The position numbers were made by a program, and so were the translations under genes. A stretch of DNA of 64,000 bases from the NCBI GenBank assembly GCA_022841465.1, contig JALHRL010000016.1, positions 19,328-83,327 on the forward strand. The letters run 5' to 3'. The notes beneath the pieces are model-generated. The model did not search any database and was not told the origin of the DNA. It was given only the letters and a program-made list of their open reading frames with translations. The DNA is from Bacteroidia bacterium. GTDB lineage: Bacteria > Bacteroidota > Bacteroidia > B-17B0 > Aurantibacillaceae. Below, in pieces: positions 1 to 9,445 of this stretch; position 1 is the stretch's first letter; every line of letters begins with the position of its first letter.

Positions 1-503
1 TTTTCATCAAAAACCACACCTGTAATAGAAAACTCAACATAACGTACATTAAGATTTGAATTATCTTCTTTTACTGCCTCTTTGTTTTCTTTTGAAAGAG
101 TTTCTTCTAAAATAAATTCAAGTTCTACCCTTCTGTTTAAAGCTCTTTCCTGTTCATTTTCGTTTTTATTTATAGAATATCTTTTACCTAATGCTTTAAT
201 TACTATTTGCTCTTCTTTCACTTTTTTTGACAGTAAATACTTCTTCACTTCATTAACTCGATTAATAGAAAGCTTATCGTTATAACTATTGCTTCCAATA
301 GAGTCGCAATGACCTTGTAAATAAATTTTTTTGAACTTTAAATTTGTTATTGAGCTATCTATATGCTGCTTTGAAGTATTGGTTAATTCAAACGAATTAA
401 AACCAAAATAAACATTTGAAGAAATATTTTTCTGCCCTATTATGGAAAAAACAGACAAAGAAAACAAGAAACTAAACACTATTTTATATGAATTTTTTCT
501 CAT
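1..503 (-). CDS. OmpA-family protein, 3' end missing at window edge
   Basis: The reading frame opens with an ATG at 503 and runs leftward off the window, giving about 167 residues. It starts with a signal-peptide-like stretch (MRKNSYKIVFSFLFSLSVFS). An OmpA C-terminal-like, peptidoglycan-binding fold follows at about residues 30-135. Hallmarks are the beginning YFGFNSFEL, the strand-turn LQGHCDSIGSNSYND, the helix LSINRVNEVKKYL and the ending ERALNRRVELEF, which resembles the NRRVE signature of the family. OmpA domains tether outer-membrane or periplasmic proteins to peptidoglycan. The domain here is N-terminal, so more sequence, perhaps another domain, lies beyond the edge. The gene has the same orientation as gldF/gldG but is separated from gldG by 60 nt. 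The family call is solid; the role is unknown. Confidence 0.85.
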   Translation of the reverse strand, partial: MRKNSYKIVFSFLFSLSVFSIIGQKNISSNVYFGFNSFELTNTSKQHIDSSITNLKFKKIYLQGHCDSIGSNSYNDKLSINRVNEVKKYLLSKKVKEEQIVIKALGKRYSINKNENEQERALNRRVELEFILEETLSKENKEAVKEDNSNLNVRYVEFSITGVVFDE

Positions 504-563
504 TACAATAAATCTAATTTAATAAAATAAAGCGGGAAATAAAAAAATATTACTTTCTTTAAA

Positions 564-2264
564 TTAGGCAGCGAACTTTCTTTTACGCAAGTAAAATTGT
601 AAAAAGCCAAATCCAAAAATAATAATAACCGGTAAACCTACATTTACAAACTGCCATTTACTGCGTTGCATTTCGGTTTTCTTTTTATCCAATAAACGTA
701 ATTTTACTTCGCGCGAGCGCAACTGCAATAAACCCTCATCATCTAACAGATAGTTTACGCTATTAAGTAAAAAGGTTTTATTAGCAAAAGTTTGTTGCGT
801 AAACTTATCGTATCCTAAAGGCATTATGCTGGCCGTTTTAAACTGAAAATCATTAATGGCAATATCGCCATCTGCCACAACAATCATTTTTGTAGCTTTT
901 CCATGGTCGATATATTTAAACTGCGGGTCATTCAATAATTTTGCAGGTAACCTGTATTCTACCACACTGTTAAACTCACCTTCCAGCAATACTGCTAAAG
1001 GCTGATAAGAATCTCTGAACTGTTGCTCTTTAGGTTTTTTCATGGCCAATCCTAGGGCTATGCGTGCCGGTGTTGGTTGAACTTTTGTGTTTTTAGATGA
1101 TTTTAATAAAATGGTTTTCTTAATTCCTTTAGCGGTAATGGTATCTATGGTACTTACGTAATCCATTTTTATTAAATCCAGATTTTTAACAATAGGATGG
1201 TTTCCATCGGGCAAAACTAACAACGAATAAAACCAAGGGAATAATTTAAAGTTAGATTCGCCCCTTTTTACAGCAATATTAATGGGTACTACCCCACTTT
1301 GAAAATCTTGCAGTAAAACCGGATTTAATCTAACACCGTATTTAAACAACATATCTTCAATATTATATTGCTGAGAAAAACCCAATGTAAAACCTTTTAA
1401 CCGTAAAGTGTCCATATCCATCCAAACCGGATCAATTAACCACAATACCTTTCCACCATTCATAATATACTGGTCAATAATAAATTTATCTTTATCAGAA
1501 AAGCTTGAGTCTGGTTTTGTAATTACAATGGCATCAGCATCCTTTAATGCTCCTAATTTTCCGTTTATTTCAATTCTGTTTACCGTATAATATTCAGCCA
1601 AAGAACGCATAAAATCCATTTGTTGAATGGTATCTGCCTCACTGTGCCCTTCTATAAATGAAATTTCTTTTGGTTTTTTTTGTTTTAACTTTCTAATTAC
1701 ATTGGTTAAACCATATTCTAAATCTTGAACACTGTTATTAATAGATTTTTCTTCTTCAATACCTAACTGGCGTTTGTATATTTGCCAAGGTGTTACTTTG
1801 TTTTTATAAGTAACAATTGCGCCCGGCCAAATCCAACCTTGCGAAACTTTTTCTTTTGAACTGGTTGTAATTTGTTCAGGTATTAATCCCTTTTCATACA
1901 ATTGTTTTTCAATGTTTATTGCTTCTTCTTGCGTAACACCTTCGTAAATGTTTATAAATTCATACTCTATATTCCCATTAGAATACGCTCTAAATTCATC
2001 TAATATTTCTTTAGCTTCGTTCTTTAAACGTGCAAAACCGGGTTTAAAATCGCCCTGCAAATAAACTTTTAAAAACACTACATCATCTAATTCGCTTAAT
2101 AATTTTTTAGTTGATGCAGCAAGCGTATATCTTTTTTCAGAAGTTAAATCAAAGCGTTTAAAAACAAAGGAGCCCGAAAAGTTAATTAAAAAAACAATTA
2201 CAAGTAATGCAACAAGAGTGGCAATATCTTTTCGTTTATTTCTATTTGCCTTAATGTTTACCAT
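564..2264 (-). CDS. gldG: Gliding-motility ABC transporter auxiliary protein GldG
   Basis: This 566-aa protein has one N-terminal transmembrane helix after a basic start (about residues 15-37), a long extracytoplasmic region and a C-terminal helix (about 538-558) ending in basic residues. This matches the GldG architecture: a DUF4350/ABC_transp_aux-type domain anchored at both ends. GldG works with GldF and the ATPase GldA in an ABC complex linked to gliding motility in Flavobacterium. Its ATG overlaps the end of gldF by 7 nt, which indicates a gldF-gldG operon with translational coupling. No gldA is in the window; in this phylum it is often elsewhere. Length and gene order fit the family. 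Confidence 0.92.
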   Translation of the reverse strand: MVNIKANRNKRKDIATLVALLVIVFLINFSGSFVFKRFDLTSEKRYTLAASTKKLLSELDDVVFLKVYLQGDFKPGFARLKNEAKEILDEFRAYSNGNIEYEFINIYEGVTQEEAINIEKQLYEKGLIPEQITTSSKEKVSQGWIWPGAIVTYKNKVTPWQIYKRQLGIEEEKSINNSVQDLEYGLTNVIRKLKQKKPKEISFIEGHSEADTIQQMDFMRSLAEYYTVNRIEINGKLGALKDADAIVITKPDSSFSDKDKFIIDQYIMNGGKVLWLIDPVWMDMDTLRLKGFTLGFSQQYNIEDMLFKYGVRLNPVLLQDFQSGVVPINIAVKRGESNFKLFPWFYSLLVLPDGNHPIVKNLDLIKMDYVSTIDTITAKGIKKTILLKSSKNTKVQPTPARIALGLAMKKPKEQQFRDSYQPLAVLLEGEFNSVVEYRLPAKLLNDPQFKYIDHGKATKMIVVADGDIAINDFQFKTASIMPLGYDKFTQQTFANKTFLLNSVNYLLDDEGLLQLRSREVKLRLLDKKKTEMQRSKWQFVNVGLPVIIIFGFGFLQFYLRKRKFAA

Positions 2265-2998
2265 TTTCTGCTTTCTAAAACCAAACGGGTTAATAAATTA
2301 AAAAAAGCAATTACACTAATAAAGTAAATTACATCTCTGGTATCAACAACTCCTCTGCTCATACTAATGTAGTGATCATTAATTCCTAAAGATTTTATAA
2401 ATGCGCTTGATTTCTCAAAAATTCCGCTTTGCGAAATAAAATCAAATCCAATGTAACAAAAGAAACAAAGCAACAAGGCTATAATAAAAGCTATTACCTG
2501 ATTTTCAGAAATAGCAGAAGCAAAAATGCCAATTCCAACAAAACCCGCACCTAAAAAAAGTAAGCCAATATAGGAACCCCACATACCGCCTGTATCAATA
2601 TTTCCCTTTGGCGATCCTAACACATGAACAGAATAATAGTAAATTAAAGTTGGTAATAACGAAATGGCAACTAATGTAAAACCGGCCAAGTATTTTGCCA
2701 TTACAATTTGTAAATCGGTAATGGGTCGCGTTAAGAGCAATTCAATTGTACCCGACTTTTTTTCTTCAGAAAAACTGCGCATGGTAATTGCCGGAATTAA
2801 AAATAAATATACCCAGGGTGCAATGGTAAAAAGAGGATCTATATTTGCAAAATTATTATCTAAAATGTTTGCTCCGCCTGCCTCTGTTGGAATTATCCAT
2901 AAAAAAATACCAATTAAAGTAATAAAAACACCAATTGCTATATAGCCAATAAGTGAACTTAAAAAACTTCGTATTTCCTTAAAATAAAGTACCAGCAT
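2258..2998 (-). CDS. gldF: Gliding-motility ABC transporter permease GldF
   Basis: This 246-aa ABC-2-type permease has about six hydrophobic helices. The segment EEKKSGTIELLLTRPI, around residues 79-94, is typical of ABC-2 permeases (the E-x-x-x-GT-x-E-x-LL-x-x-P motif). GldF is the membrane subunit of the GldA/F/G complex. Being directly upstream of and overlapping gldG identifies it as gldF rather than another ABC-2 permease. A TATTTTTG sequence upstream (3013-3006 on the minus strand) resembles the Bacteroidetes -7 element, but no well-spaced -33 box was found. Confidence 0.92.
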   Translation of the reverse strand: MLVLYFKEIRSFLSSLIGYIAIGVFITLIGIFLWIIPTEAGGANILDNNFANIDPLFTIAPWVYLFLIPAITMRSFSEEKKSGTIELLLTRPITDLQIVMAKYLAGFTLVAISLLPTLIYYYSVHVLGSPKGNIDTGGMWGSYIGLLFLGAGFVGIGIFASAISENQVIAFIIALLLCFFCYIGFDFISQSGIFEKSSAFIKSLGINDHYISMSRGVVDTRDVIYFISVIAFFNLLTRLVLESRKW

Positions 2999-3084
2999 GC
3001 CCTTGCAAAAATAAAAGATTAATTAAAACCCTTAAACAATTTAAGTTATTTTAAAAAATACTTACAAACAGTACTTTGGTAATC

Positions 3085-4233
3085 TTACTCTTCAAAACCG
3101 ACTAATGAATCGGCCATTAGGCGGTTATCTAAAATTTCGTACACACGGTAAGTATGATAGGCCGTTTTATTTAACTGATTGCTTAAAACTACAATGGTAA
3201 TTTTATCTTTTAAACGGCGGTGAAAAGCCGTTCGGTAACCGTGCCACCACCCATTATGAAACACTTCTTTCTTAACAGTATCTTTATGGTCTTTTAATCG
3301 CCAACCCAAACCATAGTTGTTTTGTTTTTGATCAGGGCTATATGCCTTATACGCCATTTTTTGGGTTTCTTCGGAAAGAAGTTTATGATTATACATTGCT
3401 TCGCTAAACAAAAAAAGATCGTATGGTGTTGAAAAGATACTCTTATCTCCTAAAATAAAATCACTTCCATCAATATTTTCGGTTTTCCATTTTTCGTTGT
3501 ATGCGCGTGCAATTCGGGTTGAATCAATATCATTAATGGTACAGGTGTGGCGCATACCCAATGGGCCAAAAATTTCGTTCTTTAAAAAATCTTCATAGGG
3601 AGTACCGGTAACTTTTTCTATTAATAACGCTAACAAAGCATAATTAGTATTGCAATAATTAAAACGTTTGTTGGGCTTTAAATAAGGTGCCGGTGCTTTA
3701 AAACACATTAAATCATACATATCACTGTTACTTAAACGCAATGAAGAATTTCCCAATTCTGAATTTAAAAAATAAATGTAGTTAGGTAAGCCTGAACGGT
3801 GATTTAAAAGTTGTTTTACCGTTATTCCTCCATAGGTAAAATCGGGGAAATACTTTTGCAATGGCTGTTCAATATCAATAAGTTTCTTTTCGTGCAATTT
3901 TAAAATAGCAGTAGCCGTAATTACTTTTGATACAGAAGCCAATTGAAACATGGTAGAATCGTTTAAAGGAATATTTCCCTCTTTGTAAGCTAAACCATAA
4001 CTTTTTTGCAATAGTATTTTTCCTTCGCGAGCAACTAATACGCTGCCGTTAAAACTTTTTAATTCGTTCCATTTACTAAACATTGAATCAAGACGCTCTG
4101 CCGTTCGGGCGTCCTTATCCTGTGGAAGTTTTTCAGGTTTCTGCATTTTTGTATCTACATTATCTGTTTTAAAATAGTTACCACAACTAATTACAGTTAA
4201 TATAAACAATAATATAAGTGCCGATTTTTTCAA
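3085..4233 (-). CDS. Serine hydrolase lipoprotein (class C beta-lactamase / penicillin-binding-like)
   Basis: This is a 382-aa beta-lactamase-family (PF00144) hydrolase. It starts with a lipoprotein signal (lipobox ISCG, lipidated Cys17). The SxxK catalytic motif is S100-V-S-K103, in the context FQLASVSKVITATA. A Tyr motif appears as YCNTNY, and the third motif HNGWWHG near residue 335 takes the place of KTG/HxG. Such proteins are DD-peptidase or esterase-like enzymes rather than proven beta-lactamases. It lies 3 nt downstream of mtgA in the same orientation, so a joint role in peptidoglycan or envelope remodelling is a reasonable inference. The exact substrate is unknown. Confidence 0.85.
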   Translation of the reverse strand: MKKSALILLFILTVISCGNYFKTDNVDTKMQKPEKLPQDKDARTAERLDSMFSKWNELKSFNGSVLVAREGKILLQKSYGLAYKEGNIPLNDSTMFQLASVSKVITATAILKLHEKKLIDIEQPLQKYFPDFTYGGITVKQLLNHRSGLPNYIYFLNSELGNSSLRLSNSDMYDLMCFKAPAPYLKPNKRFNYCNTNYALLALLIEKVTGTPYEDFLKNEIFGPLGMRHTCTINDIDSTRIARAYNEKWKTENIDGSDFILGDKSIFSTPYDLFLFSEAMYNHKLLSEETQKMAYKAYSPDQKQNNYGLGWRLKDHKDTVKKEVFHNGWWHGYRTAFHRRLKDKITIVVLSNQLNKTAYHTYRVYEILDNRLMADSLVGFEE

Positions 4234-4236
4234 AAT

Positions 4237-4956
4237 TTAATCTTCTTTTTCAATTACATCATCTTTATCATAATCCAACTCATTTCCCCAAAAATTCATT
4301 TGTTGCTTTATCCAAACTTTTCTTTTCGCAACATAAGGACCGGGTGGATTTGCTTTATACTCTCGAGGATTTGGCAATATAGCAGCAATTGCAGCTGCTT
4401 CATCTTTATTTAGTTTTATTGCCCGTTTTTTAAACCAAAATTGCGAAGCTGCCTCGGCGCCATAAATTCCATCGCCCATTTCAATGCTGTTTAGGTAAAC
4501 CTCCATAATTCTTTCTTTACTCCAAATTAATTCTATTAAAAATGTAAAATATGCTTCCAATCCTTTTCTTATATAACTTCTTCCCGGCCATAAAAAAACA
4601 TTTTTAGCCGTTTGCTGCGAAATGGTGCTCCCTCCCCTTATCCGTTTACCTTTTTTATTTTGCTTCATAGCTTTTTGAATGGCTCCCCAATCAAAGCCAC
4701 TATGGCGTAAATAATTTTGATCTTCGCTACACACTACCGCTAACTGTAATCGTTCATTAATTTCTTCTAGTGGTACCCAATCGTGTTTTAAACGCATGTC
4801 TTTATCCTCTTGCTTTTGCTCTACACACCTAATTATCATTAAAGGCGTAATTGGAACCGGCACCCACCTAAATACAATAGTACTAACTACAGAAACAATT
4901 AAAAACCAGAGTATTGTTTTTAATATCCACCTAAATATGTTTAAAACTAAAATCAC
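4237..4956 (-). CDS. mtgA: Monofunctional peptidoglycan glycosyltransferase
   Basis: The protein is 239 aa with an N-terminal transmembrane anchor (about residues 8-30) followed by a GT51 transglycosylase domain. The family motifs are clear: SEDQNYLRHSGFDW holds the catalytic Glu, then come RGGSTISQQTAKN, KERIMEVYLNSIEMG with the second conserved Glu region, and GIYGAEAASQFWF. It polymerises lipid II into glycan strands and lacks a transpeptidase domain, which with its length fits MtgA. It is the first gene of a two-gene unit with the serine hydrolase and is divergent from the thioredoxin-like gene at 5037. Confidence 0.95.
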   Translation of the reverse strand: MILVLNIFRWILKTILWFLIVSVVSTIVFRWVPVPITPLMIIRCVEQKQEDKDMRLKHDWVPLEEINERLQLAVVCSEDQNYLRHSGFDWGAIQKAMKQNKKGKRIRGGSTISQQTAKNVFLWPGRSYIRKGLEAYFTFLIELIWSKERIMEVYLNSIEMGDGIYGAEAASQFWFKKRAIKLNKDEAAAIAAILPNPREYKANPPGPYVAKRKVWIKQQMNFWGNELDYDKDDVIEKED

Positions 4957-5036
4957 TTAACTGGCAAATCTAATTTGTAAATTTGTGTAAACAAACACTT
5001 ATTCAAATATTCAATTAACTACCCATTCTTAATATC

Positions 5037-5528
5037 ATGCCAAAAAAATACATCAATATAATTTTAATTGCCCTAATAATACTAGGTGCGTTTTACCTCT
5101 ACAACAAATACAAAGTAGCCCCTAAAATAGATTTTCAAAAACTAGAGCTATTAGACATGGAAGGAAATGCCTTTAATTTTGAATCATTGAAAGGAAAAAA
5201 AACAATTGTTAGTCTTGGCGCATCGTGGTGCCCCAACTGCATTAGTGAAATGAATGCACTTGCTAAAATTAAGGATACCGAACTAAGTGACGTAACAATT
5301 GTAATAATTGATGATGAACCATTAGAGAAAGTAATTGCCTTTAAGGAGCGTAAAAACTACTCGTTTTTGTTTTTAAAGTTAAATAGTTCTTTTCCTGAAA
5401 TTGGCATTCATTCTATTCCGGTAAATTACTTTTTTAATAAAAATTTAGAGCTTAAAAAGCAACAGGTTGGCGAAATTGAATGGAACGACCCCAGCACCCG
5501 CGAACATTACAAAAAGCTAATGGAATAA
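5037..5528 (+). CDS. TlpA-like membrane-anchored thioredoxin
   Basis: This 163-aa protein has a single N-terminal membrane anchor (about residues 5-22) and a thioredoxin fold with the active-site motif WCPNC in LGASWCPNCISEMNAL. A cis-proline-type segment follows (IHSIPVNYFFNK). It probably acts on the outer face of the inner membrane as a thiol-disulfide reductase (TlpA/ResA type), keeping exported cysteines or c-type haem sites reduced. Its partner is not evident from the neighbours: it diverges from mtgA and is followed 75 nt later by rsmI. A TAAATTTG at 4978-4985 resembles a -7 promoter element but lacks a good -33 box. Confidence 0.85.
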   Translation: MPKKYINIILIALIILGAFYLYNKYKVAPKIDFQKLELLDMEGNAFNFESLKGKKTIVSLGASWCPNCISEMNALAKIKDTELSDVTIVIIDDEPLEKVIAFKERKNYSFLFLKLNSSFPEIGIHSIPVNYFFNKNLELKKQQVGEIEWNDPSTREHYKKLME

Positions 5529-5603
5529 TCAACAATTCTATTGTTATAAGATTTCTCTTATACACTCATAAAACCTCAACTAATCATTTACCTTTCAAAT
5601 TAA

Positions 5604-6311
5604 ATGAACGGTAAATTATTTGTGGTGCCAACTCCTATTGGCAATTTAGAAGACATTACCTTAAGAGCTATTAAAACGCTTAAGGAGGTTGATTTAATTT
5701 TAGCCGAAGATACACGTACATCCGGGATTCTTTTAAAACATCTACAAATAGATAAATTTTTAAAATCGTATCATCAACATAATGAGCATAAAGTTTTAGA
5801 AGAAATTATTACCCTTATACATTCAGGAAAAAACATTGCACTCATTTCTGATGCGGGAACTCCCGGCATAAGCGACCCGGGATTTTTATTAATACGTGAA
5901 TGCCTTACAAACAACATTGAAGTAAGTGTTTTACCGGGACCTACTGCTTTTGTTCCGGCACTTGTGGCCAGCGGGTTTCCATGTGATACTTTTGCTTATT
6001 ATGGATTTTTGCCGCAAAAAAAAGGGAGACAAACAAAATTAAAATTACTTGCTACAGAAACTAAAACATTTATACTTTATGAATCTCCTTTTCGCTTAGT
6101 AAAGTTATTAGAAGAGCTTTCCACTTTCTTAGGAAAAGAAAGAAAAGCCTGTGTTTCCAGAGAAATTAGTAAACTGTTTGAAGAAAACAAACGCGGAACA
6201 ATGGAAGAATTAATTAAATATTTTACTTCAAAAACAGTGAAAGGTGAAATTGTAGTGGTAGTAGAAGGAAGCAACACAAAAAACGCAGCTACTAGTGATG
6301 ATGAAGAATAA
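5604..6311 (+). CDS. rsmI: 16S rRNA (cytidine1402-2'-O)-methyltransferase
   Basis: This 235-aa protein of the tetrapyrrole methylase (SAM-dependent) fold carries the RsmI signature from residue 8 (PTPIGNLEDITLRAI), then ILAEDTRTSG and SDAGTPGISDPG. RsmI 2'-O-methylates C1402 of 16S rRNA in the decoding centre. Its length is slightly short of E. coli RsmI (286 aa), as is usual for Bacteroidota. The 3' end overlaps the start of corA, so the two are probably cotranscribed. Confidence 0.95.
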   Translation: MNGKLFVVPTPIGNLEDITLRAIKTLKEVDLILAEDTRTSGILLKHLQIDKFLKSYHQHNEHKVLEEIITLIHSGKNIALISDAGTPGISDPGFLLIRECLTNNIEVSVLPGPTAFVPALVASGFPCDTFAYYGFLPQKKGRQTKLKLLATETKTFILYESPFRLVKLLEELSTFLGKERKACVSREISKLFEENKRGTMEELIKYFTSKTVKGEIVVVVEGSNTKNAATSDDEE

Positions 6312-7344
6312 ATCAAATATTGGTTTACCGCCCGGCACATTGGTATATACCGGAAAAGCTACGCAAGAGCGTATAAAAATTACGCTAATTGAATACAACG
6401 AAAAAGATTTTCAGGAAAAAGAATATTTTGATTTATCGGAATGTTTGATGGATGTTAAAGAAGGGATGGTAAAATGGATAGATGTGGATGGCGTTCATAA
6501 AACAGAATTAATTGAAGCCATTGGCAAGGCTTACGATATACATCCTTTAACCATGGAGGACATTGTTCACATTGATCAGCGCCCTAAATTTGAAGAATAC
6601 GATAACTATGTATTGGCAATTATGAAAATGATTGGCTATTCTAAACGAATTGAAGCAGAACAACTTTCTATATTACTTTTTAAAAATACCGTTATTTCTT
6701 TTCAAGAACCCAACAAAAATGATGCCTTTGATATTATTAGATTGCGTTTACGGCAAGGAAAAGGTAGGGTTAGAAAGCTTGGGGCTGATTATTTGTTTTA
6801 TGCTTTAATGGATGCGATAGTTGATGGATACTTTCATGTGCTGGAAAAAATTGGAGATGAAGTGGAAGAAGTGGAAGAAGAAATAATGAATAATAATTCT
6901 AAAAATTCATTGAAACGATTATATACATTAAAACGCGAATTAATTTTTTTAAGACGTCAAGTATGGCCAATACGAGATTTAATTAGTAATATGATTCGTT
7001 CAGAATCTGAATACATCACCGATAATACACAGCTTTTTTTACGCGATTTACAAGATCACAGCATAAGAATAATTGATTCTATTGAAACCTATCGCGATTT
7101 ATTAAGCGGAATAATGGATGTTCACTACAGTAATACTTCTAATAAAATGAATGAGGTGATGAAGGTGCTCACCATTATGTCAAGCATTTTTATTCCGGTT
7201 ACATTTGTGGCAGGTGTATACGGAATGAATTTTGAATTTATGCCCGAACTAAAATCTCCATACGGATATATTGGTACTTGGGTTGTAATGATTTTAATGA
7301 TGCTCGGGCAAATAGTTTTCTTCAAAAAGAAAAAATGGCTTTAA
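6298..7344 (+). CDS. corA: CorA-family magnesium/cobalt transporter
   Basis: This is a roughly 348-aa CorA protein: a cytoplasmic alpha/beta funnel, a long charged helix (EVEEVEEEIMNNNSKN region) and two C-terminal transmembrane helices. The family selectivity motif YGMNFEFMPEL lies at the end of the first helix, and the basic tail KKKKWL is present. It mediates Mg2+ uptake as a pentamer. GTG 6295, ATG 6298 and ATG 6301 are alternative in-frame starts, all inside the last codons of rsmI; I chose the first ATG. The stop overlaps the convergent T9SS gene by 3-4 nt. Confidence 0.93.
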   Translation: MMKNKSNIGLPPGTLVYTGKATQERIKITLIEYNEKDFQEKEYFDLSECLMDVKEGMVKWIDVDGVHKTELIEAIGKAYDIHPLTMEDIVHIDQRPKFEEYDNYVLAIMKMIGYSKRIEAEQLSILLFKNTVISFQEPNKNDAFDIIRLRLRQGKGRVRKLGADYLFYALMDAIVDGYFHVLEKIGDEVEEVEEEIMNNNSKNSLKRLYTLKRELIFLRRQVWPIRDLISNMIRSESEYITDNTQLFLRDLQDHSIRIIDSIETYRDLLSGIMDVHYSNTSNKMNEVMKVLTIMSSIFIPVTFVAGVYGMNFEFMPELKSPYGYIGTWVVMILMMLGQIVFFKKKKWL

Positions 7345-9353
7345 AGCAAAGTAAACGTTCCTTTTAATTGAATGTATTCCCCTCTTGAATTTTTAAAATC
7401 TATCAAATAAACATATACATCATTTGGTGCGCCATTCCCAGTCCATCCTTCATTAAAATCATTGGTGCTAAACAATAAATTTCCCCAACGATTATAAATC
7501 CTTAAGATATAATCACTTTTATCTACAAAATGTGTTACAGGTTTCCAAACTTTGTTTACACCTTTTGGCGCAAATGCCGTAGGAATAAAAACGTCAGCTT
7601 CTATATACGCAGTTGCTTTATTGCTGTTTGCATTTTCTAAAATACCATAAATATTTGTTGCACCTTCAACAGCACTTACAATGTATTCAATTTTCGATCC
7701 TTCGGGTGCGGCCTCCTCTAAATTATCAGTATACTCGTTAATTGCCCCATTTGTATATCCTGTGGGAAACAAGGGAAACTCGTCGTTAACCACTCTGTAA
7801 ATATTATACCCTGCAATTCCACCGGAAAAGCCAAGATAATTATTCCAAGTTAAATGCTTTTGAAAAAAATTGCTTTTATTGTTGGTTACACGCAACAAAA
7901 TACTTTGTGCAGTATTACTTGTAGTTCTATCGTTTCCGCAACTGTCTTTTACTACTGCATAATAGTAATATGATTTTTCTTTTGTTTTTAAATCAGAATC
8001 GGAATAACTGTAATTTCCTACTCCGTTAGCTGCAACAAATCCAATTTTTGCAAAACTTAAACCATCTTCACTTCGGTAAATATCAAATCCGTTTCCGGTT
8101 TTAGTAGAATCAACGAAAAATCGCAAAGCAACATTTTCATCATCCATTACAGAAACAGTTCTTAAATAAATAAAACTAGGAGCCGGTGTTTGAAAAGTAA
8201 AAAAGAAAACACGGTTAGAAGAAGACGTTACACTTTTAGTTGCATTAAATGCTCGCACATAATACGAAACATTTGCAGATGGATTTACATTGGTATGGAC
8301 AAATGAAGTGCCGGTGGTAGTGGCTACTTGTAAATAATTGCTTCCATTTACTGAGTAATAAATTCTGTACTCAGAAACTCCTCCCTTCATCCCAACATAT
8401 GCATTCCATTTTAAAGATGTTTCGTATTTACATTTATCATACGTATACTGTAAATACATGGTTTTGTGCGGAGTATTAAGTATTCCTTTATTTCCGCAAC
8501 TATCAAAAGGAGCATTTAATAATTCTACCGGCTCTGTATTGGCAGTGGTTGGTGTATACGTGTAAAGAGTTGTGTTTTTGCCGGGAACAGAATCTATTTG
8601 AGCATTTAAAAAATTAATTACTTTGTAAATGTAATATCCCGAGCAATCTGTAGAGGGTGATGTTGGATAACCTAATATTGTTTGGCCATTTGGCAATACA
8701 CTTATTGAATCAATATCGGAAGTAAAGGGCCCTGTTTTATCTTGAAACAAACCTCCTTTTATATTGGAAGTAGAAGTACATCCACTATTATCGCCAATTA
8801 AAATTCGGTAATTAATAGTGGCTGTGCAAACACTAATGGTATCATTATATCCCAACCCTCCGGTTATTTTAAAATTACTCCAAACGCCTGCCGGAAATTC
8901 TTTTAAAATGGTATAACTGGATGATGTTGTAGACAAAGGAGGTAATTTTAAAGCATTGTACGTTACGCCAACAATTCCCGGTCCCGGATTTACAAGATTT
9001 AAAAATAGAGTTCTTAATGTATCGGAAGGACTAGAGTTTATTGTTCCGGTAGGCCCCGATTTTGTAATTACATAATAAAACCTGCTTTGTATATCGGCAC
9101 CCGCCCCTACATGCGTAAATGTATTTACTCCAATAGGTGTAACGGTTCCTATGGTTGTATAGGGTCCGGTTTTTACTGTAGCATAAAAAATTTCGTAAGC
9201 AAAAAATTGAGAAGAGGGGTCGGAAGGAGGTAACCATGTTAAAGTTACATCACCTATGGTGTTAGTGGATAGGCATTTTAATTGGGGCGCCAAAACCTGA
9301 CCAAAAGTGGTTTGAAACAAAAAAATAAAATATATAAACCCAACCCTCAACAT
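7341..9353 (-). CDS. Secreted T9SS type B (gliding-motility C-terminal domain) protein with Fn3-like domains
   Basis: A 670-aa protein with a signal peptide (cleavage probably after TTFGQ, residue 19). It contains several fibronectin-III-like beta-sandwich repeats, visible as recurring SLKWNAYVGMKGGVSEYRIY-type and LTWNNYLGFSGGIAGYNIY-type segments. The C terminus from about residue 590 matches the gliding-motility-associated C-terminal domain (T9SS type B): VFIPTAFAPKGVN, then LRIYNRWGNLLFSTND, GWTG and VYVYLIDFKNSRG. T9SS type B proteins are exported across the outer membrane and attached to the surface or released. A function in adhesion or matrix is an inference. It stands alone and is divergent from the type A protein at 9446. 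Confidence 0.9.
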   Translation of the reverse strand: MLRVGFIYFIFLFQTTFGQVLAPQLKCLSTNTIGDVTLTWLPPSDPSSQFFAYEIFYATVKTGPYTTIGTVTPIGVNTFTHVGAGADIQSRFYYVITKSGPTGTINSSPSDTLRTLFLNLVNPGPGIVGVTYNALKLPPLSTTSSSYTILKEFPAGVWSNFKITGGLGYNDTISVCTATINYRILIGDNSGCTSTSNIKGGLFQDKTGPFTSDIDSISVLPNGQTILGYPTSPSTDCSGYYIYKVINFLNAQIDSVPGKNTTLYTYTPTTANTEPVELLNAPFDSCGNKGILNTPHKTMYLQYTYDKCKYETSLKWNAYVGMKGGVSEYRIYYSVNGSNYLQVATTTGTSFVHTNVNPSANVSYYVRAFNATKSVTSSSNRVFFFTFQTPAPSFIYLRTVSVMDDENVALRFFVDSTKTGNGFDIYRSEDGLSFAKIGFVAANGVGNYSYSDSDLKTKEKSYYYYAVVKDSCGNDRTTSNTAQSILLRVTNNKSNFFQKHLTWNNYLGFSGGIAGYNIYRVVNDEFPLFPTGYTNGAINEYTDNLEEAAPEGSKIEYIVSAVEGATNIYGILENANSNKATAYIEADVFIPTAFAPKGVNKVWKPVTHFVDKSDYILRIYNRWGNLLFSTNDFNEGWTGNGAPNDVYVYLIDFKNSRGEYIQLKGTFTLL

Positions 9354-9397
9354 AGGCTATAACGTATAAAGTTAAGAAAAATTGCACGGAAAACCTT

Positions 9398-9429
9398 TTT
9401 GGCAGTGTAATCAAAAATTGATAAATTTG
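9398..9429 (+). promoter_or_regulatory. Bacteroidetes-type sigma-A promoter for the 9446 gene
   Basis: TTTG at 9398-9401 and TAAATTTG at 9422-9429 are separated by 20 nt, matching the -33 TTTG / -7 TAnnTTTG consensus of Bacteroidota. The ATG of the secreted T9SS gene follows at 9446, leaving a short leader. Confidence 0.7.
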
Positions 9430-9445
9430 ATAAAACCTTTAAAAC

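Noticed and set aside
1408..1590. Plus-strand frame inside gldG
   Set aside because: Shadow frame opposite a conserved gene.
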